Assembly: GCA_963702575.1 (NCBI GenBank)
Contig: CAVPCU010000006.1
Coordinates: 1 to 64,000, forward strand
Direction of reading: 5' to 3'
DNA: 64,000 nucleotides
Source of the DNA: VRUE01 sp963702575
GTDB taxonomy: Bacteria; Actinomycetota; Thermoleophilia; Solirubrobacterales; 70-9
Part shown: positions 24,863 to 34,287 of the stretch, piece by piece
Numbering within the stretch: the first letter of the stretch is position 1
How the letters are laid out: every line of letters begins with the position of its first letter
Program-made: the position numbers and the translations under genes
The notes under the pieces: generated by a model
What the model was told of the DNA's origin: nothing
What the model saw: the letters and a program-made list of their open reading frames with translations, nothing else
Database searches by the model: none

Positions 24863-26454
24863 GCGAGCCAATCCGGTCCCCGGGTGCGCGGCTCGGCGAC
24901 GAGGGCGGCTACACGATGATCGCCGTGATCGGGGCGATCTCGCTGGTCTCGATGCTGGCCGCGGCGACCCTGGCGGCGACGAACGGCGACGTCAACCTCG
25001 TCCAGCGCGACCTCGACTACAAGCGGGCGCACGCCGCCGCGGAGGCGGGACTCGCCGACTACTCCTTCCACCTCAACAACGACAACAGCTACTGGGCGAA
25101 GTGCACCAACGTCCCCAGCCCACCGAGCAACCCGAGCGCCGTCAACCAGATCGGCTCGACCGCCAACCGCCGCGCCGTGCCAGAAAGCGACGCCGAATAC
25201 GCGATCGAACTGCTGCCGGCCACGGGCCAGAGCAAATGCAACACGGCTAAACCGGTCGAATCGATGCTCGAGCAGAGCGGTTCGAACACCGGCACCTTCC
25301 GCATCCGCTCGACCGGCTACTCCGGCGGCGCCAAGGCCTCGGTGGTCGCCACCTACAAGCGAGCCAGCCTGCTCGACTACATCTACTTCACCCAGTACGA
25401 GACCTCCGACCCGGTCACCTACGACTCGGACACGATCAAAAGCGCCTACAAACAATGCGAAAAATTCCGCCGCGAAGGGCGCCAAAGCGTGCCGCTCGAA
25501 AACAACGGCGGCGAACCGTGCGACACGATCGTCTTCGTCAGCGGCGACAACATCAAGGGGCCGATGCACACCAACGACGACTTCGCGATCTGCGGTACGC
25601 CGACCTTCGGCCGCAACGCCAGCGACGTGATCGAGGTCGGCGCGCCGCCGCAGGGATGGATCGACGGCCACTGCTCCGGCTACCCCGCGGCCAGCCCCAC
25701 CTTCAAAGGCCCGTTCGTGACGACCGCACCGGTGCTGACGCCGCCGGCGACCAACGAAAGCCTCGAAAAGATCGCCGGACCTGCATACACCTTCTCCTGC
25801 CAGACCGAAATCAAGCTGGAAGGCACGCAGATGAAAGTGACCACGAACGCCGGCGGGAAAGAAGTCACCAAGCCATTCCCCAGCAGTGGCGTCGTCTACG
25901 TCAAACAAGGCTCCTGCCCGGATCTGCCCCACCCGGGCCACAGCCCTTGGCCCTGGCCCAACTGTTCGACCGAATATTCGCCCTTCAGCGCGACGTACGC
26001 CAGCTATCCGGAAGGCACCGACTGCGGCACGGTCTACGTCAGCGGCACCTACTCAGGCGAACTGACGATCGCGGCCGAACGCGACATCGTCATTCAGGGC
26101 AACGTCACCAACAATGGCCCGGGCCTGCTGGGCTTGATAGCCAACAAGTTCGTTCGAGTGAAGCACGAATGCAACGGATTCAAGCTGGAAAACCTCAAAG
26201 TTGAAGCTGCCATCCTGGCGATCGAACACTCCTTCATCGTCGATCACTACGACTGCGGCTCCTCGCTCGGCAACCTGACCGTGAAGGGCGCAATCTCACA
26301 GAAATTCCGCGGCGCGGTTGGCAGGACCCGCGGCACCGGCTACATCAAGAACTACGAATACGACAACCGCCTGCGCTACATGGAGCCGCCGAACTTCCTC
26401 AACCCGATCGAGCCGGCCTGGCACATCCAGCGCGAGACGCTCGACTTCGAATAG
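24853..26454 (+). CDS. Large pilus-associated exported protein, PilX/GspK-like N-terminus
   Basis: The protein (533 residues) starts at ATG 24853, inside the end of the previous gene. Its N-terminus (DEGGYTMIAVIGAISLVSMLAAATLAAT) is a prepilin-like signal, but the Glu at mature position 5 is replaced by Ala, as in GspK/PilX tip proteins that do not pack like normal pilins. LDYKRAHAAAEAGLADY matches the PilX pattern. The body is beta-rich with paired Cys. A late part (GTVYVSGTYSGELTIAAERDIVIQGNV) resembles a beta-helix. It is probably a tip or adhesion subunit. The frame is intact. Confidence 0.68.
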   Translation: MRLSEPIRSPGARLGDEGGYTMIAVIGAISLVSMLAAATLAATNGDVNLVQRDLDYKRAHAAAEAGLADYSFHLNNDNSYWAKCTNVPSPPSNPSAVNQIGSTANRRAVPESDAEYAIELLPATGQSKCNTAKPVESMLEQSGSNTGTFRIRSTGYSGGAKASVVATYKRASLLDYIYFTQYETSDPVTYDSDTIKSAYKQCEKFRREGRQSVPLENNGGEPCDTIVFVSGDNIKGPMHTNDDFAICGTPTFGRNASDVIEVGAPPQGWIDGHCSGYPAASPTFKGPFVTTAPVLTPPATNESLEKIAGPAYTFSCQTEIKLEGTQMKVTTNAGGKEVTKPFPSSGVVYVKQGSCPDLPHPGHSPWPWPNCSTEYSPFSATYASYPEGTDCGTVYVSGTYSGELTIAAERDIVIQGNVTNNGPGLLGLIANKFVRVKHECNGFKLENLKVEAAILAIEHSFIVDHYDCGSSLGNLTVKGAISQKFRGAVGRTRGTGYIKNYEYDNRLRYMEPPNFLNPIEPAWHIQRETLDFE

Positions 26455-26508
26455 CGGCGGGTCGCGGTCGCGGCTCAAGCGGGCGCGACTGAGAGCCGAT
26501 CCAATCTC

Positions 26509-27269
26509 GTGGAAATGGCAGCGATCGCTTCATTCGGATTCGTCGGCGGCGCCGTGACCGGCAGCTTCCTCAGCGTCGTCGCGCATCGCGTGCCGCGCGG
26601 CGAATCGATCGTCGGGCCGCGCTCGCGCTGCGCGAGCTGCGGCGCGCAGATCGCCGCCTACGACAACATCCCGATCCTCTCCTGGTTCGTGCTTCGCGGT
26701 CGCTGCCGGAGCTGCGGCGAGCGGATCTCGGCCCGCTACCCGCTGATCGAGATCGGCACCGGCCTGGCCTTCGCCGCGACGGCCCTGGTCCTTCGCGGCG
26801 AACCCGCCCAGCTCGTCCTCGGCCTCGTCTTCGTCGCCACCCTGGCGGCGATCACGCTGACCGACCTCGAACTGCGGGTGATCCCGAACAAGGTGCTGAT
26901 CGTCTCGGCGCTCGCCGGCGTCGCCCTCGCCGCGGCGCTCGACCCGTCGAGCCTGCCCGAACGGGCGATCGCCGCCGCCGCGGCGGGCGGCGGCCTCTTC
27001 CTCGTCGCCCTCGCCTACCCGCGCGGGATGGGCCTCGGCGACGTCAAGCTCGCCGCGGTGATGGGCCTCTACCTCGGCCGCGCCGTCGCCCCGGCGCTGC
27101 TGATCGCCTTTGCCGCCGGGCGCCCTGGTCGGCGCTGGCGCTGATCGCCCGCGACGGCGCCGCGGCGCGCAAGCGGGCGATCCCGTTCGGGCCCTTCCTC
27201 GCCCTCGGCGGCCTCGTCGGCGTGCTCGCCGGCGATCAGATCGTCTCCTGGTACCTGGGCACGTTCTGA
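26509..27269 (+). CDS. pilD: Prepilin peptidase / N-methyltransferase PilD (frame break near the C-terminus)
   Basis: This membrane aspartic peptidase cuts prepilin leaders and methylates the new N-terminus. The cytoplasmic domain has the zinc site (CASC...CRSC, about 43-70) around IPILSWFVLRGRC. Both catalytic Asp are present: ITLTDLELRVIPN and GMGLGDVKLAAVMG, the GxGD motif. After IAFAAG, near 27117, the frame runs to an early stop at 27144. The expected ending (KRAIPFGPFLALGGLVG ... VSWYLGTF) continues in another frame to 27269, so a base is missing. GTG 26509 is used; ATG 26515 is possible. It precedes the pilMNO genes. Confidence 0.85.
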
Positions 27270-27393
27270 GCCCGGTTTCCTAGACGTTCGTCCGAGTTCT
27301 TCGAGAAATGGGTAGTTGCAGGGCGAAAGTTCGGCGCGGTTTCTGTCGATTCAGGTTGAGCGGGTGCGCCACGGCGCGCCGCGGACCAACCCC

Positions 27394-28488
27394 ATGCAAC
27401 TGACCCTGACCAAGCCGAAGCAAGGACCCGTCGTCGGGCTCGACATCGAGGCCGGCAGCATCGCCGCGACCGAGCTCGCGGTCAACGGCTCGGTCGCAGG
27501 TGACCGCCTCTGCGATCGGCCCGCTCGACCCCGGCGCCTTCCACGAGGGCGAGGTGCTCGACGCGGGCAGCCTCGCCGCCGCGCTGAAGTCGCTCTTCGG
27601 CGAGCACAAGCTGTCCAAGCAGGTGCGGCTTGGGAATCGGCAACCAGCGCCTCGTCGTCCGCACGATGCGCCTGCCGGCGATCGAGGACCACCGAGGAGA
27701 TGGAGGCGGCGGTCCGCTTCCAGGCGCAGGAGCAGATGCCGATGCCGCTCGACCAGGCGGTGCTCGAGTACCAGGTCGTCGGCGGCGTCCCGGCCGAGGA
27801 GGGCTCCTCGCCTCAGGTCGACGTCGTCGTCGTCGCCGCGCGTCGCGAGATGATCGCCTCCTTCGTCGAGCCGATCCGCCGCGCCGGGCTCGAGCCGGTC
27901 GGCATCGACCTCTCCGCCTTCGGCATGATCCGCGCGCTCGCCGGCCGGGGCGGGGCCGAGGCGGTCGCCGGGCCCGGCGCGGAGCCCCAGCTCCCCGGCG
28001 CCGTCCTCTACTGCAGCGTCGGCGACGTCATCAACCTCGCCGTCGCCCGCGGCAGGGCCTGCCTCTTCACCCGCGTCTCCCACGCCGGCATGGAGGCGAT
28101 CTCCGACCGCCTCGCCAGCGCCTCCGGCCTCAGCCCCGAGCACGCCGCGCAGTGGCTCTCATACGTCGGCCTCGAGACCCCGCTGGAGGACATCGAGGGC
28201 GACCCCGAGACCGCCGCCGGCGCGCGCCGCATCCTCGAGGAGGGCTTCGCCGCGCTGCTCGACGAGCTGCGTCTCTCGCTCGATTACTACGGTGCCCAGG
28301 AGGCCGCCCTGCCGGTCGAGCGCATAGTCCTCTGCGGCGCGGGCAGCGCGATCGCGGGGCTTCCGGCGCGGATGGAAGCCGGCCTCGGAGTCCCCGTCGC
28401 CGTCACCCGCCCGCCCGGGCTCGCCGGCTTCGACAATGCCCAGGCGGCGCGGCTGACCCTTCCCTACGGCCTCGCGCTGGAGGACTGA
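27394..28488 (+). CDS. pilM: Pilus assembly ATPase-like protein PilM (three single-base frame breaks)
   Basis: PilM is the actin-like cytoplasmic member of the alignment complex and binds the PilN tail. The start (QLTLTKPKQGPVVGLDIEAGSI) holds the phosphate-1 strand. One extra base each near 27499, 27634 and 27690 moves the frame three times and restores it, so the gene ends correctly at 28488 (about 364 residues). The joined sequence has GNQRLVVRTMRLPAIED, TEEMEAAVRFQAQEQMPMPL, VVVVAARREMI and GLEPVGIDLSAFGMIRAL, all PilM hallmarks, and the ADP-binding VERIVLCGAGSAIAGL. ATG 27394 is preferred to the frame-open start at 27316. Confidence 0.83.
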   Translation: MQLTLTKPKQGPVVGLDIEAGSIAATELAVNGSVAGDRLCDRPARPRRLPRGRGARRGQPRRRAEVALRRAQAVQAGAAWESATSASSSARCACRRSRTTEEMEAAVRFQAQEQMPMPLDQAVLEYQVVGGVPAEEGSSPQVDVVVVAARREMIASFVEPIRRAGLEPVGIDLSAFGMIRALAGRGGAEAVAGPGAEPQLPGAVLYCSVGDVINLAVARGRACLFTRVSHAGMEAISDRLASASGLSPEHAAQWLSYVGLETPLEDIEGDPETAAGARRILEEGFAALLDELRLSLDYYGAQEAALPVERIVLCGAGSAIAGLPARMEAGLGVPVAVTRPPGLAGFDNAQAARLTLPYGLALED

Positions 28489-28491
28489 GGC

Positions 28492-29304
28492 ATGCGGCCG
28501 ATCAACCTGATCCCGCCCGAGGATCGCCGCGGCGACCACGCACCGGCGCGAACCGGCCCGCTTCCCTATCTGCTGCTCGCCGCCCTCGTCGTGGTTCTGG
28601 TCGGGGTCAGCGGCATCGTCCTGCTCGGCAACCAGATCTCCGAAGACAAGACCGAAGTCGCCAAGCTCGAAGGCGAAGACGCCGTCGCCGCGGCCAGGGC
28701 CCAGCGCCTCGCCGCCTACACGACGTTCCAGAGCATGAGCGAACAGCGCGTCGCAGACCGTCTCCAGCCTCGCCGACAGCCGCTTCGACTGGGAACGGGT
28801 GATGCGCGAACTGGCGCTGGTCCTGCCAAGGAACGTGTGGCTCGTCGGCCTCACCGCCTCGGCGTCTCCCGAAGCCGAGCGTCGAAGGGCGGCGGCGCCG
28901 GCAGCTCGAGCCTGCGTGGGGCGATCCCCGGGCCGGCGCTCGAACTGAGCGGCTGCGCGACGGGCCAGGACGCCGTTGCGGGCTTCGTCACCGCGCTCAA
29001 GGACATCGACGGCGTCACCCGCGTCGGTGTCCAGTCCTCCGAACTCGGCGAAGAAGGAGAAGAAAGCGCGACGGCTCAACTGAAGTCGGCGCCAGCACGG
29101 CGGTCGTCCGAAGACGACGAATGCCGCACCCGCGAATTCATCGCCAAGTTCGAAATCGTCGTCGCCTTCGACGCCGCGCCGCTGCCGGCCAGCGGCGAAG
29201 CAGAAGGAGAAGCCGCGCCGGTGCCGCCGCCCGGCGAAGGCGCCGAAACCCCTTCGACCGAATCGTCGGAATCGACCACCGCGAGCACGGAAAGCTCGGA
29301 ATGA
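28492..29304 (+). CDS. pilN: Pilus alignment protein PilN (two frame breaks that cancel)
   Basis: ATG 28492 lies just after the pilM stop. RPINLIPPEDRR is the short cytoplasmic tail that docks into PilM, followed by one membrane segment (YLLLAALVVVLVGVSGIVLL, residues 26-45) and a coiled periplasmic stalk. Between about 28748 and 28875 the frame is shifted; the proper sequence there reads SLADSRFDWERVMRELALVL and NVWLVGLTA, matching PilN. The tail is extended, rich in Ser, Thr and Glu (PSTESSESTTAS). The stop overlaps the pilO start by 4 bp. Confidence 0.78.
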   Translation: MRPINLIPPEDRRGDHAPARTGPLPYLLLAALVVVLVGVSGIVLLGNQISEDKTEVAKLEGEDAVAAARAQRLAAYTTFQSMSEQRVADRLQPRRQPLRLGTGDARTGAGPAKERVARRPHRLGVSRSRASKGGGAGSSSLRGAIPGPALELSGCATGQDAVAGFVTALKDIDGVTRVGVQSSELGEEGEESATAQLKSAPARRSSEDDECRTREFIAKFEIVVAFDAAPLPASGEAEGEAAPVPPPGEGAETPSTESSESTTASTESSE

Positions 29305-30084
29305 AGCTCGAGCTGAGCAACACCAACCGGATCGTGATCGGCGTCATCGCGGTGGTCGCGTTGGCGCTCGGCTTCTGGATGCTGGCGATCGGCCCGAAGC
29401 GCGACGAAGCGAGCAAGCTGGGCGCCAAAGCCGAACAGGTCAAGGGCTCGCTCGCCCAGCACCAGTCCGAAATCGCCGTCGGCCGAAGCGGCGCAGGGGC
29501 ACTTCAACGCCGAGTACCAGCGCCTCGTCGTCCTCGGCAAGGCGGTGCCGAACGAAGACGACACCGCCTCGCTGCTGGTCCAGGTCAACCACATCGCCAA
29601 GCAGGCGGGGGTGCGGTTCAGCACCCTGGCGCTCTCCTCCGAATCCGGCGGCGAAGAAGCGACGGCCACGACCGAATCGACGCCGGCGCCGCAGAGCACC
29701 GTCGCCAACCCGATCTCGCCGACCGAGGTCGCCGCCTCGACCATGCCGCTCGGCGCGACGATCGGCCCCGCCGGCCTCGGCGTGATGCCCTACACGCTCG
29801 ACTTCAGCGGCAACTTCTTCCAGATCGCCGACTTCATCAAGGGCCTCGACTCGCTGGTCGAAACGCAGAAGGAAGAGGTCGCCGTCGACGGCCGCCTGCT
29901 GACGATCAACGGCTTCTCCCTGTCGAGCGGGAAAGACGGCCTGCCGTCGCTCGAAGCGACCTTCTCGGTGACCACCTACCTGACCCCGCCCGGGCAGGGC
30001 CTGACCGGCGGCGCCTCGCCTGAAAGCCCCGAAGGCGCCGAAGCCCTGCCGGCCTCGGCGACGACCGGGGGGGTGGCGCGATGA
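29301..30084 (+). CDS. pilO: Pilus alignment protein PilO (one frame break)
   Basis: ATG 29301 overlaps the pilN stop (ATGA). The protein has a short basic start, a membrane segment (VIGVIAVVALALGFWML, about 12-28), a coiled coil (DEASKLGAKAEQVKGSLAQHQ) and then the PilO ferredoxin-like domain. One extra base near 29482 moves the frame; afterwards YQRLVVLGKAVPNEDD, LLVQVNHIAKQAGVRFSTL and FFQIADFIKGLDSLV are classic PilO motifs. The joined product is about 260 residues. It pairs with PilN in the membrane complex that aligns pilin subunits and ATPases. Confidence 0.82.
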
Positions 30085-31043
30085 AGCGGCCGGAGCTGAA
30101 GCGGCCGTCGCTGAAGGGCCCGGAGCTGAAGCCGCCCGCCTTCCTCGCCGACCTCTACTACGACCTGCGCGACCGCCGGCTGCTGCCGCTCCTCGCTCTC
30201 GTCCTCGTCGCGATCGCCGCGGCGCCATTCCTGCTCGGAAACAAGTCCGAACCCGTGGTCGCGCCCAGCGCCGCTGCGCTCGCGACCGAAGGCGAATCGC
30301 TCGGGCCTACGTCCCACCTGAGGGTCGTCGAGGCAACCCCCGGGCTGCGCGACTACCGCAAGCGCCTCCGCGACCGCACGCCGACCGACCCCTTCGTGCA
30401 GAAGTTCACCGGGCCGGTCGGCGGAGGTGGCTCGGGCGCGTCGGGCGGCGAAGCGACCGCCGGCGCCGAAGGGTCCTCCGCGTCCAATAGCTTCAGCGAA
30501 GAAGCGGTGACCACCACCGAAAGCTCGACGACCACGGTCGAAGTCAGCGGCGAAGGCGGCTCCTCGGGCGGCGGCGGCGGCGGCGCGAGCTCGAACGGCT
30601 CGGGCGAAGGTGGCTCGGGTGGCTCGAACGGCTCGCCGGGGACCGGCCATGTCGTTCTCTTCGACTACGCGATCGACGTGCAGACCGTCTACTCGCCCCC
30701 GGCGGGCGAAGGCGGCTCCCAGCAGCAGGAACCCGTCGTCAAGCACCGCGTCCTGCCGCAGACGCCGCTGCCCGGGGAAAAGGCGCCCGTCGTCACCTAC
30801 CTCGGACCGGGCCGCAAGCAGGGCGACAAGGCGACCGGCAGGATCCTGCTCGCCGTCTCCGCCGACGTGACCTCGATCTCCGGTGAGCACCGCTGCGTCT
30901 CCTCCTCCGCCAGCGCCGGCGGCGTCTGCCAGCTGCTTGAAGTAAAGCCCGGCTTCCCGCTCACCTTCGCCTACGGCGAGGGCGGCGCCCATTTCACGAT
31001 CAAAGTCCTCAGCGTCGAACTGGTCGTCGTCGGGCACACCTGA
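30081..31043 (+). CDS. Membrane-anchored protein in the PilP position
   Basis: ATG 30081 overlaps the pilO stop by 4 bp. The 320-residue product has a Lys/Pro-rich start (KRPELKRPSLKGPELKPP), one membrane segment (LLPLLALVLVAIAAAPFLLG, about 34-53), a short conserved part ending RTPTDPFVQKF, a long Gly/Ser/Thr-rich linker (about 112-188) and a C-terminal beta domain (HVVLFDYAIDVQTVY ... VLSVELVVVG). The RDRTPTDPF segment recalls the linker of PilP-type proteins. Sequence alone does not prove the homology; position in the operon is the main argument. It closes pilus block 2. Confidence 0.6.
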   Translation: MKRPELKRPSLKGPELKPPAFLADLYYDLRDRRLLPLLALVLVAIAAAPFLLGNKSEPVVAPSAAALATEGESLGPTSHLRVVEATPGLRDYRKRLRDRTPTDPFVQKFTGPVGGGGSGASGGEATAGAEGSSASNSFSEEAVTTTESSTTTVEVSGEGGSSGGGGGGASSNGSGEGGSGGSNGSPGTGHVVLFDYAIDVQTVYSPPAGEGGSQQQEPVVKHRVLPQTPLPGEKAPVVTYLGPGRKQGDKATGRILLAVSADVTSISGEHRCVSSSASAGGVCQLLEVKPGFPLTFAYGEGGAHFTIKVLSVELVVVGHT

Positions 31044-31185
31044 GCCGGGCGAGCTCCGCAGGCGTCCCGGGCATCCGGCGCCCCGCCTGGAATCGGCCAA
31101 AACTTCAGTAAGTGAAGCCATGGCGCTAAACTCGCTCTGGCGAGGCGTTGCCAACCAATTTCGGCACGTCGATCCGACGATTCCC

Positions 31186-31527
31186 ATGAGCGCCGCCAGC
31201 AACTCCCGATGTCCCGTCTGCCGCACGGCGGACGTGGTCTGCGGCAAGTGGACGCTGCTCGTCATCCGCGATCTCGCCGAGGGGGCCAGCCGCTTCTGCG
31301 AGCTGGAGCGCTCGCTCGAGGGGATCAGCCCGCGCACCCTCTCGCTGCGCCTGCGCGCGCTCGAAGAGGAGGGCATCGTCGCCCGTAACACCTTCCCCGA
31401 GGTGCCGCCCCGGGTCGAGTACGCGCTGACCGAGAAGGGCGAAGCCCTGGTCCCCCTGATCGAGGACATGCGCCGCTACGGCGCCCGCTGGCTGCTCGAA
31501 GAAGAGCCCGCCCCCGTCCCCGCCTGA
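31186..31527 (+). CDS. HxlR family transcriptional regulator
   Basis: ATG 31186 gives 113 residues with the HxlR winged helix: CPVCRTADVVCGKWTLLVIRDL, FCELERSLEGISPRTLSLRLRALEEEGIV, then the wing PPRVEYALTEKGEAL. Two Cys near the start (CPVC) could sense redox state or quinones, as in YodB/HypR relatives; that is inference. An open frame reaches back to 31120, but it would absorb an inverted-repeat-like stretch (ACTTCAGTAAGTGAAG, about 31102-31117) that better suits an operator region upstream. Confidence 0.8.
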   Translation: MSAASNSRCPVCRTADVVCGKWTLLVIRDLAEGASRFCELERSLEGISPRTLSLRLRALEEEGIVARNTFPEVPPRVEYALTEKGEALVPLIEDMRRYGARWLLEEEPAPVPA

Positions 31528-31582
31528 TTGCAAGGCGCCGTGCAGGCGCAGGAGCCGTTGGGAGTTGGGGGAAGGCTGGGGC

Positions 31583-33142
31583 GTGCGCGATCCCCTGCTC
31601 AACGAGGCGATCCGGCGGTTGGCCGCAGAGGCCTCGACCCGCTTCGCCACGCTCGTCGCCAGCGGCGACGAGATCCCCTTCGACGTCGACGAGCAAGAGG
31701 GCCCCGGCGCCCTCTTCCACAGCTACGTCCCGCTGACCGGCCGCTTCGTCCGCGAGCGCGGGGAGGAGCTGCGCTCGCTGCCCGGCTTCGAGCCGGCGCG
31801 CCAAGCCGTCGACGCCGCCGGCCTCGCCGCGCACTACCTGGAGCAGCGCGGCGAGCCCGTCCCTGCCGATCCGGCCGAGCGCGCCACCCACCTGCTGACC
31901 GTCTTTCTCGCCTCCCTCTGGGACGGCTGCTCGAGCTTCTCGATCGACCGCGAGCGGCTCGACGCCGCCCTGGCGGCGCTCGATGCCGAGGTCGGCGACG
32001 TCGACGAGGCCGATGTCCTCGTCGTCCCGATCGCCGGCCTGCGCATGGCGGTCCCGCGCCTGCCGCTGCCCCACGGCATGCGGATCGCCCGCGCCGACAG
32101 CTTCGACGCCCCGCTCGAGGCCAAGCGCAGCGAGGGCATGGGACGCGCCGCCTGGGAGCCGCAGTTCATGGCGATCGCCGAGCTCGGCGAGGGCAGCGAC
32201 AGCGCCGCCGCCGCGCTGCGCCAGCTGCGTGAGCTGATCAGCGTCATGCGCCTCTTCAAGCCCGGCGGGATCGGGCTCGGCCCGCACGGCTTCGCCCAGA
32301 CCGGCGAGGGGAGCTGGCGGCGGGTCGCCACCGGCGCCCCGGCGCCGCGCGGCGGCGGCTACCGTCTGAGCGAGGAGGAGGCCACCGAGCTGACCGAGCT
32401 GGCGAGCGCGCTCGAGGCGCGCCCCGACCCCAGCGGGGCCCTCTCGTGGGCGGTGCGCCGCTTCGAGCTGGGCTGCGAGCGCCCGACCGCGCCGGAGGGG
32501 CTCAGCGACCACCTGCTGGCACTGCGCGCCGTGCTCGACGGCCAGGGCCCGGTGGGCGCCTCGCTGCCGATGCGCGCCGCGGCGCTCGTCGCCGAGGGGA
32601 CCGAGGACCGCCTCGCCCTGCGCGAGCGGATCGAAGCCGCGCTCGAGCTGGAGCGCGCGCTGATGACCGGCGCGCCGACGGGCACCATGACCGAGCTGGC
32701 CGCCTGGCTGGAGGAGACGGTCCGCCGCATCCTCCGCGACGCCGCCCTCGGCGAGCTGGGGAGCGACCTCAACGAGGTCGCCGACGAGACCCTGATCGCC
32801 ACCGGCCTGGACGCCGGGGACGTAGAGATCGCCGTCGCCCCGGAGCCCGAAGCCACCCAACTCGACCCACCAGCAGAGGAGGAGCACATGGAGGACCAGG
32901 ACACCCGCATCCTCGAGCCGATCCCGGTCGTGGACGAGATCCGCATCACCGCGACCAACTGGCTCGACGAGGTCGAGGTCGCCGAGGACGCCGGCACGAT
33001 CGAGTGGCCCGCCGGCGGCAGCGACGTCGAGCACCGCGAGCGGATCGACACCCCGCGCGTGCGCCACCTCTTCCCGGTGCCCGAGGACGCTGACTGGGAG
33101 GTCAGCGAGCTCCGCTACGACCACTACGGCCGGGCCGGCTAA
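31583..33142 (+). CDS. Uncharacterised protein, possible degenerate Apea-like HEPN domain
   Basis: GTG 31583 follows GGGGGAAGG. The 519-residue soluble protein has an N-terminal helical part, a middle strand region (DVLVVPIAGLRMAVPRL), then RLFKPGGIGLGPHGFAQ. Residues about 280-360 (SWAVRRFELGCERPTAPEGLSDHLLAL, MRAAALVAEGTEDRLALRERIEAALELERALM) resemble the helical Apea/HEPN fold, but the RxxxxH catalytic pair is missing. The C-terminal 90 residues are acidic. It may be an adaptor rather than a nuclease. Its stop overlaps the stop of the convergent Get3-like gene by 4 bp. Similar proteins in related genomes are unnamed as far as I know. Confidence 0.5.
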   Translation: MRDPLLNEAIRRLAAEASTRFATLVASGDEIPFDVDEQEGPGALFHSYVPLTGRFVRERGEELRSLPGFEPARQAVDAAGLAAHYLEQRGEPVPADPAERATHLLTVFLASLWDGCSSFSIDRERLDAALAALDAEVGDVDEADVLVVPIAGLRMAVPRLPLPHGMRIARADSFDAPLEAKRSEGMGRAAWEPQFMAIAELGEGSDSAAAALRQLRELISVMRLFKPGGIGLGPHGFAQTGEGSWRRVATGAPAPRGGGYRLSEEEATELTELASALEARPDPSGALSWAVRRFELGCERPTAPEGLSDHLLALRAVLDGQGPVGASLPMRAAALVAEGTEDRLALRERIEAALELERALMTGAPTGTMTELAAWLEETVRRILRDAALGELGSDLNEVADETLIATGLDAGDVEIAVAPEPEATQLDPPAEEEHMEDQDTRILEPIPVVDEIRITATNWLDEVEVAEDAGTIEWPAGGSDVEHRERIDTPRVRHLFPVPEDADWEVSELRYDHYGRAG

Positions 33143-34287
33143 CCCCGGCCTGCCGCCAGCGCCTCGCGCTCCTCGCTCGAGGCGAAGAGGTAGCGGTCGA
33201 TCTCGGCGAGGCCGCCGAGGTCGTGGACGTCTTCGTCCAGGTAGGGGACGCGGATCGTGCCCTGGGTCCGCAGCTCGGCCGCGAGCCGCTCGATGTTGCG
33301 CGCGTCGCGCTCGGCTAGCGCCTGGTAGTCGGCGAAGTTCTCGGCGACGCGGCGCGCCAGCTCCTCGTCGCCCAACTTCCCCGCCAGGGCCGCGCCGGGG
33401 TCGCCGTCGCCGCGCAGCCGCTCGGCCGGGTAGTGCACCTTGTTGACGATCACCCCGCCGAAGGGCAGCTTCGCCTCGACCAGCTTGCGGTGGAAGTAAA
33501 CGGCCTCGTCGACCGGCTCGCCCTGCGGGCCGCAGACGACGAGGAAGCAGGTGTGGCGGTCGGCGAGCAGCGAGTTGACCCGCTTGGCGCGCGCCTGGAA
33601 GCCGTCGACCATGCCGCTGAAGGCGTTGAAGAACTCGGCCAGGTCGGCGAGCAGGTCGAAGCCGACGATCCGCTTGAGCACTCCCAGGGCGACGGTCGCC
33701 CCCCGGCCTGCCACCCGCGCCGCGAGCCCGGTCGGCTTCATGAAGACGCGCAGCGAGCGGCCTTCGATGAACTGGGTGAGGCGGCGCGGCGCGTCGAGGA
33801 AGTCGAGCGCGTTGCGGGTCGGCGGCGTGTCGAGGACGAGCAGGTCGAAGCGGCCCTCGGTGTGCAGCTCGAACAGCTTCTCCATCGCCATGTACTCCTG
33901 CGAGCCGGCGAGGGCGTTGGAGATCTGCTGGTAGATGCGGTTGTTCAGCACCCGGTCGCGCGACTCCTCGTCGGGCGCCTGGCGGGTGACCAGCTCGTCG
34001 AAGGTCGCCTTGGCGTCGAGCATCATCGCCCACAGCTCACCCTTCAGCTCGATCCCGTGCGCCTCGAACAGCGCCGGGTCGACCCGGCTCGCCTCGTTGC
34101 CCAGCTCGCGCAGGCCGAGCGAGTCGGCGAGCCGCTTCGCCGGGTCGATCGTCAGCACGCAGACCTTCAGCCCGCGCTCGGCCATGCCGACCGCGATCGC
34201 CGCCGAGGTGGTCGTCTTGCCCACCCCGCCGGAGCCGGCGCAGATGCAGATGTCCTTGCCGGCGAGGATCTCGTCGATCGCCGGCAT
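33139..34287 (-). CDS. Get3/ArsA-like ATPase, second of a tandem pair
   Basis: This 382-residue protein of the SIMIBI ATPase class has Walker A AGSGGVGKTTT (about 17-27), switch I TIDPAKRLADSLG, a DTPPTRNALDFLDAP switch II region and VVCGPQGEPVDEA. The signature Lys of the deviant P-loop (KGGVGKT) is Ser here, whereas its partner keeps it. The tandem pair matches mycobacterial Rv3679-Rv3680, Get3-like ATPases reported to affect glycerol handling. The start codon overlaps the partner's stop by one base (TGATG), so the two are translationally coupled. No cysteines typical of arsenite binding are seen, so arsenic export is unlikely. Confidence 0.82.
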   Translation of the reverse strand: MPAIDEILAGKDICICAGSGGVGKTTTSAAIAVGMAERGLKVCVLTIDPAKRLADSLGLRELGNEASRVDPALFEAHGIELKGELWAMMLDAKATFDELVTRQAPDEESRDRVLNNRIYQQISNALAGSQEYMAMEKLFELHTEGRFDLLVLDTPPTRNALDFLDAPRRLTQFIEGRSLRVFMKPTGLAARVAGRGATVALGVLKRIVGFDLLADLAEFFNAFSGMVDGFQARAKRVNSLLADRHTCFLVVCGPQGEPVDEAVYFHRKLVEAKLPFGGVIVNKVHYPAERLRGDGDPGAALAGKLGDEELARRVAENFADYQALAERDARNIERLAAELRTQGTIRVPYLDEDVHDLGGLAEIDRYLFASSEEREALAAGRG

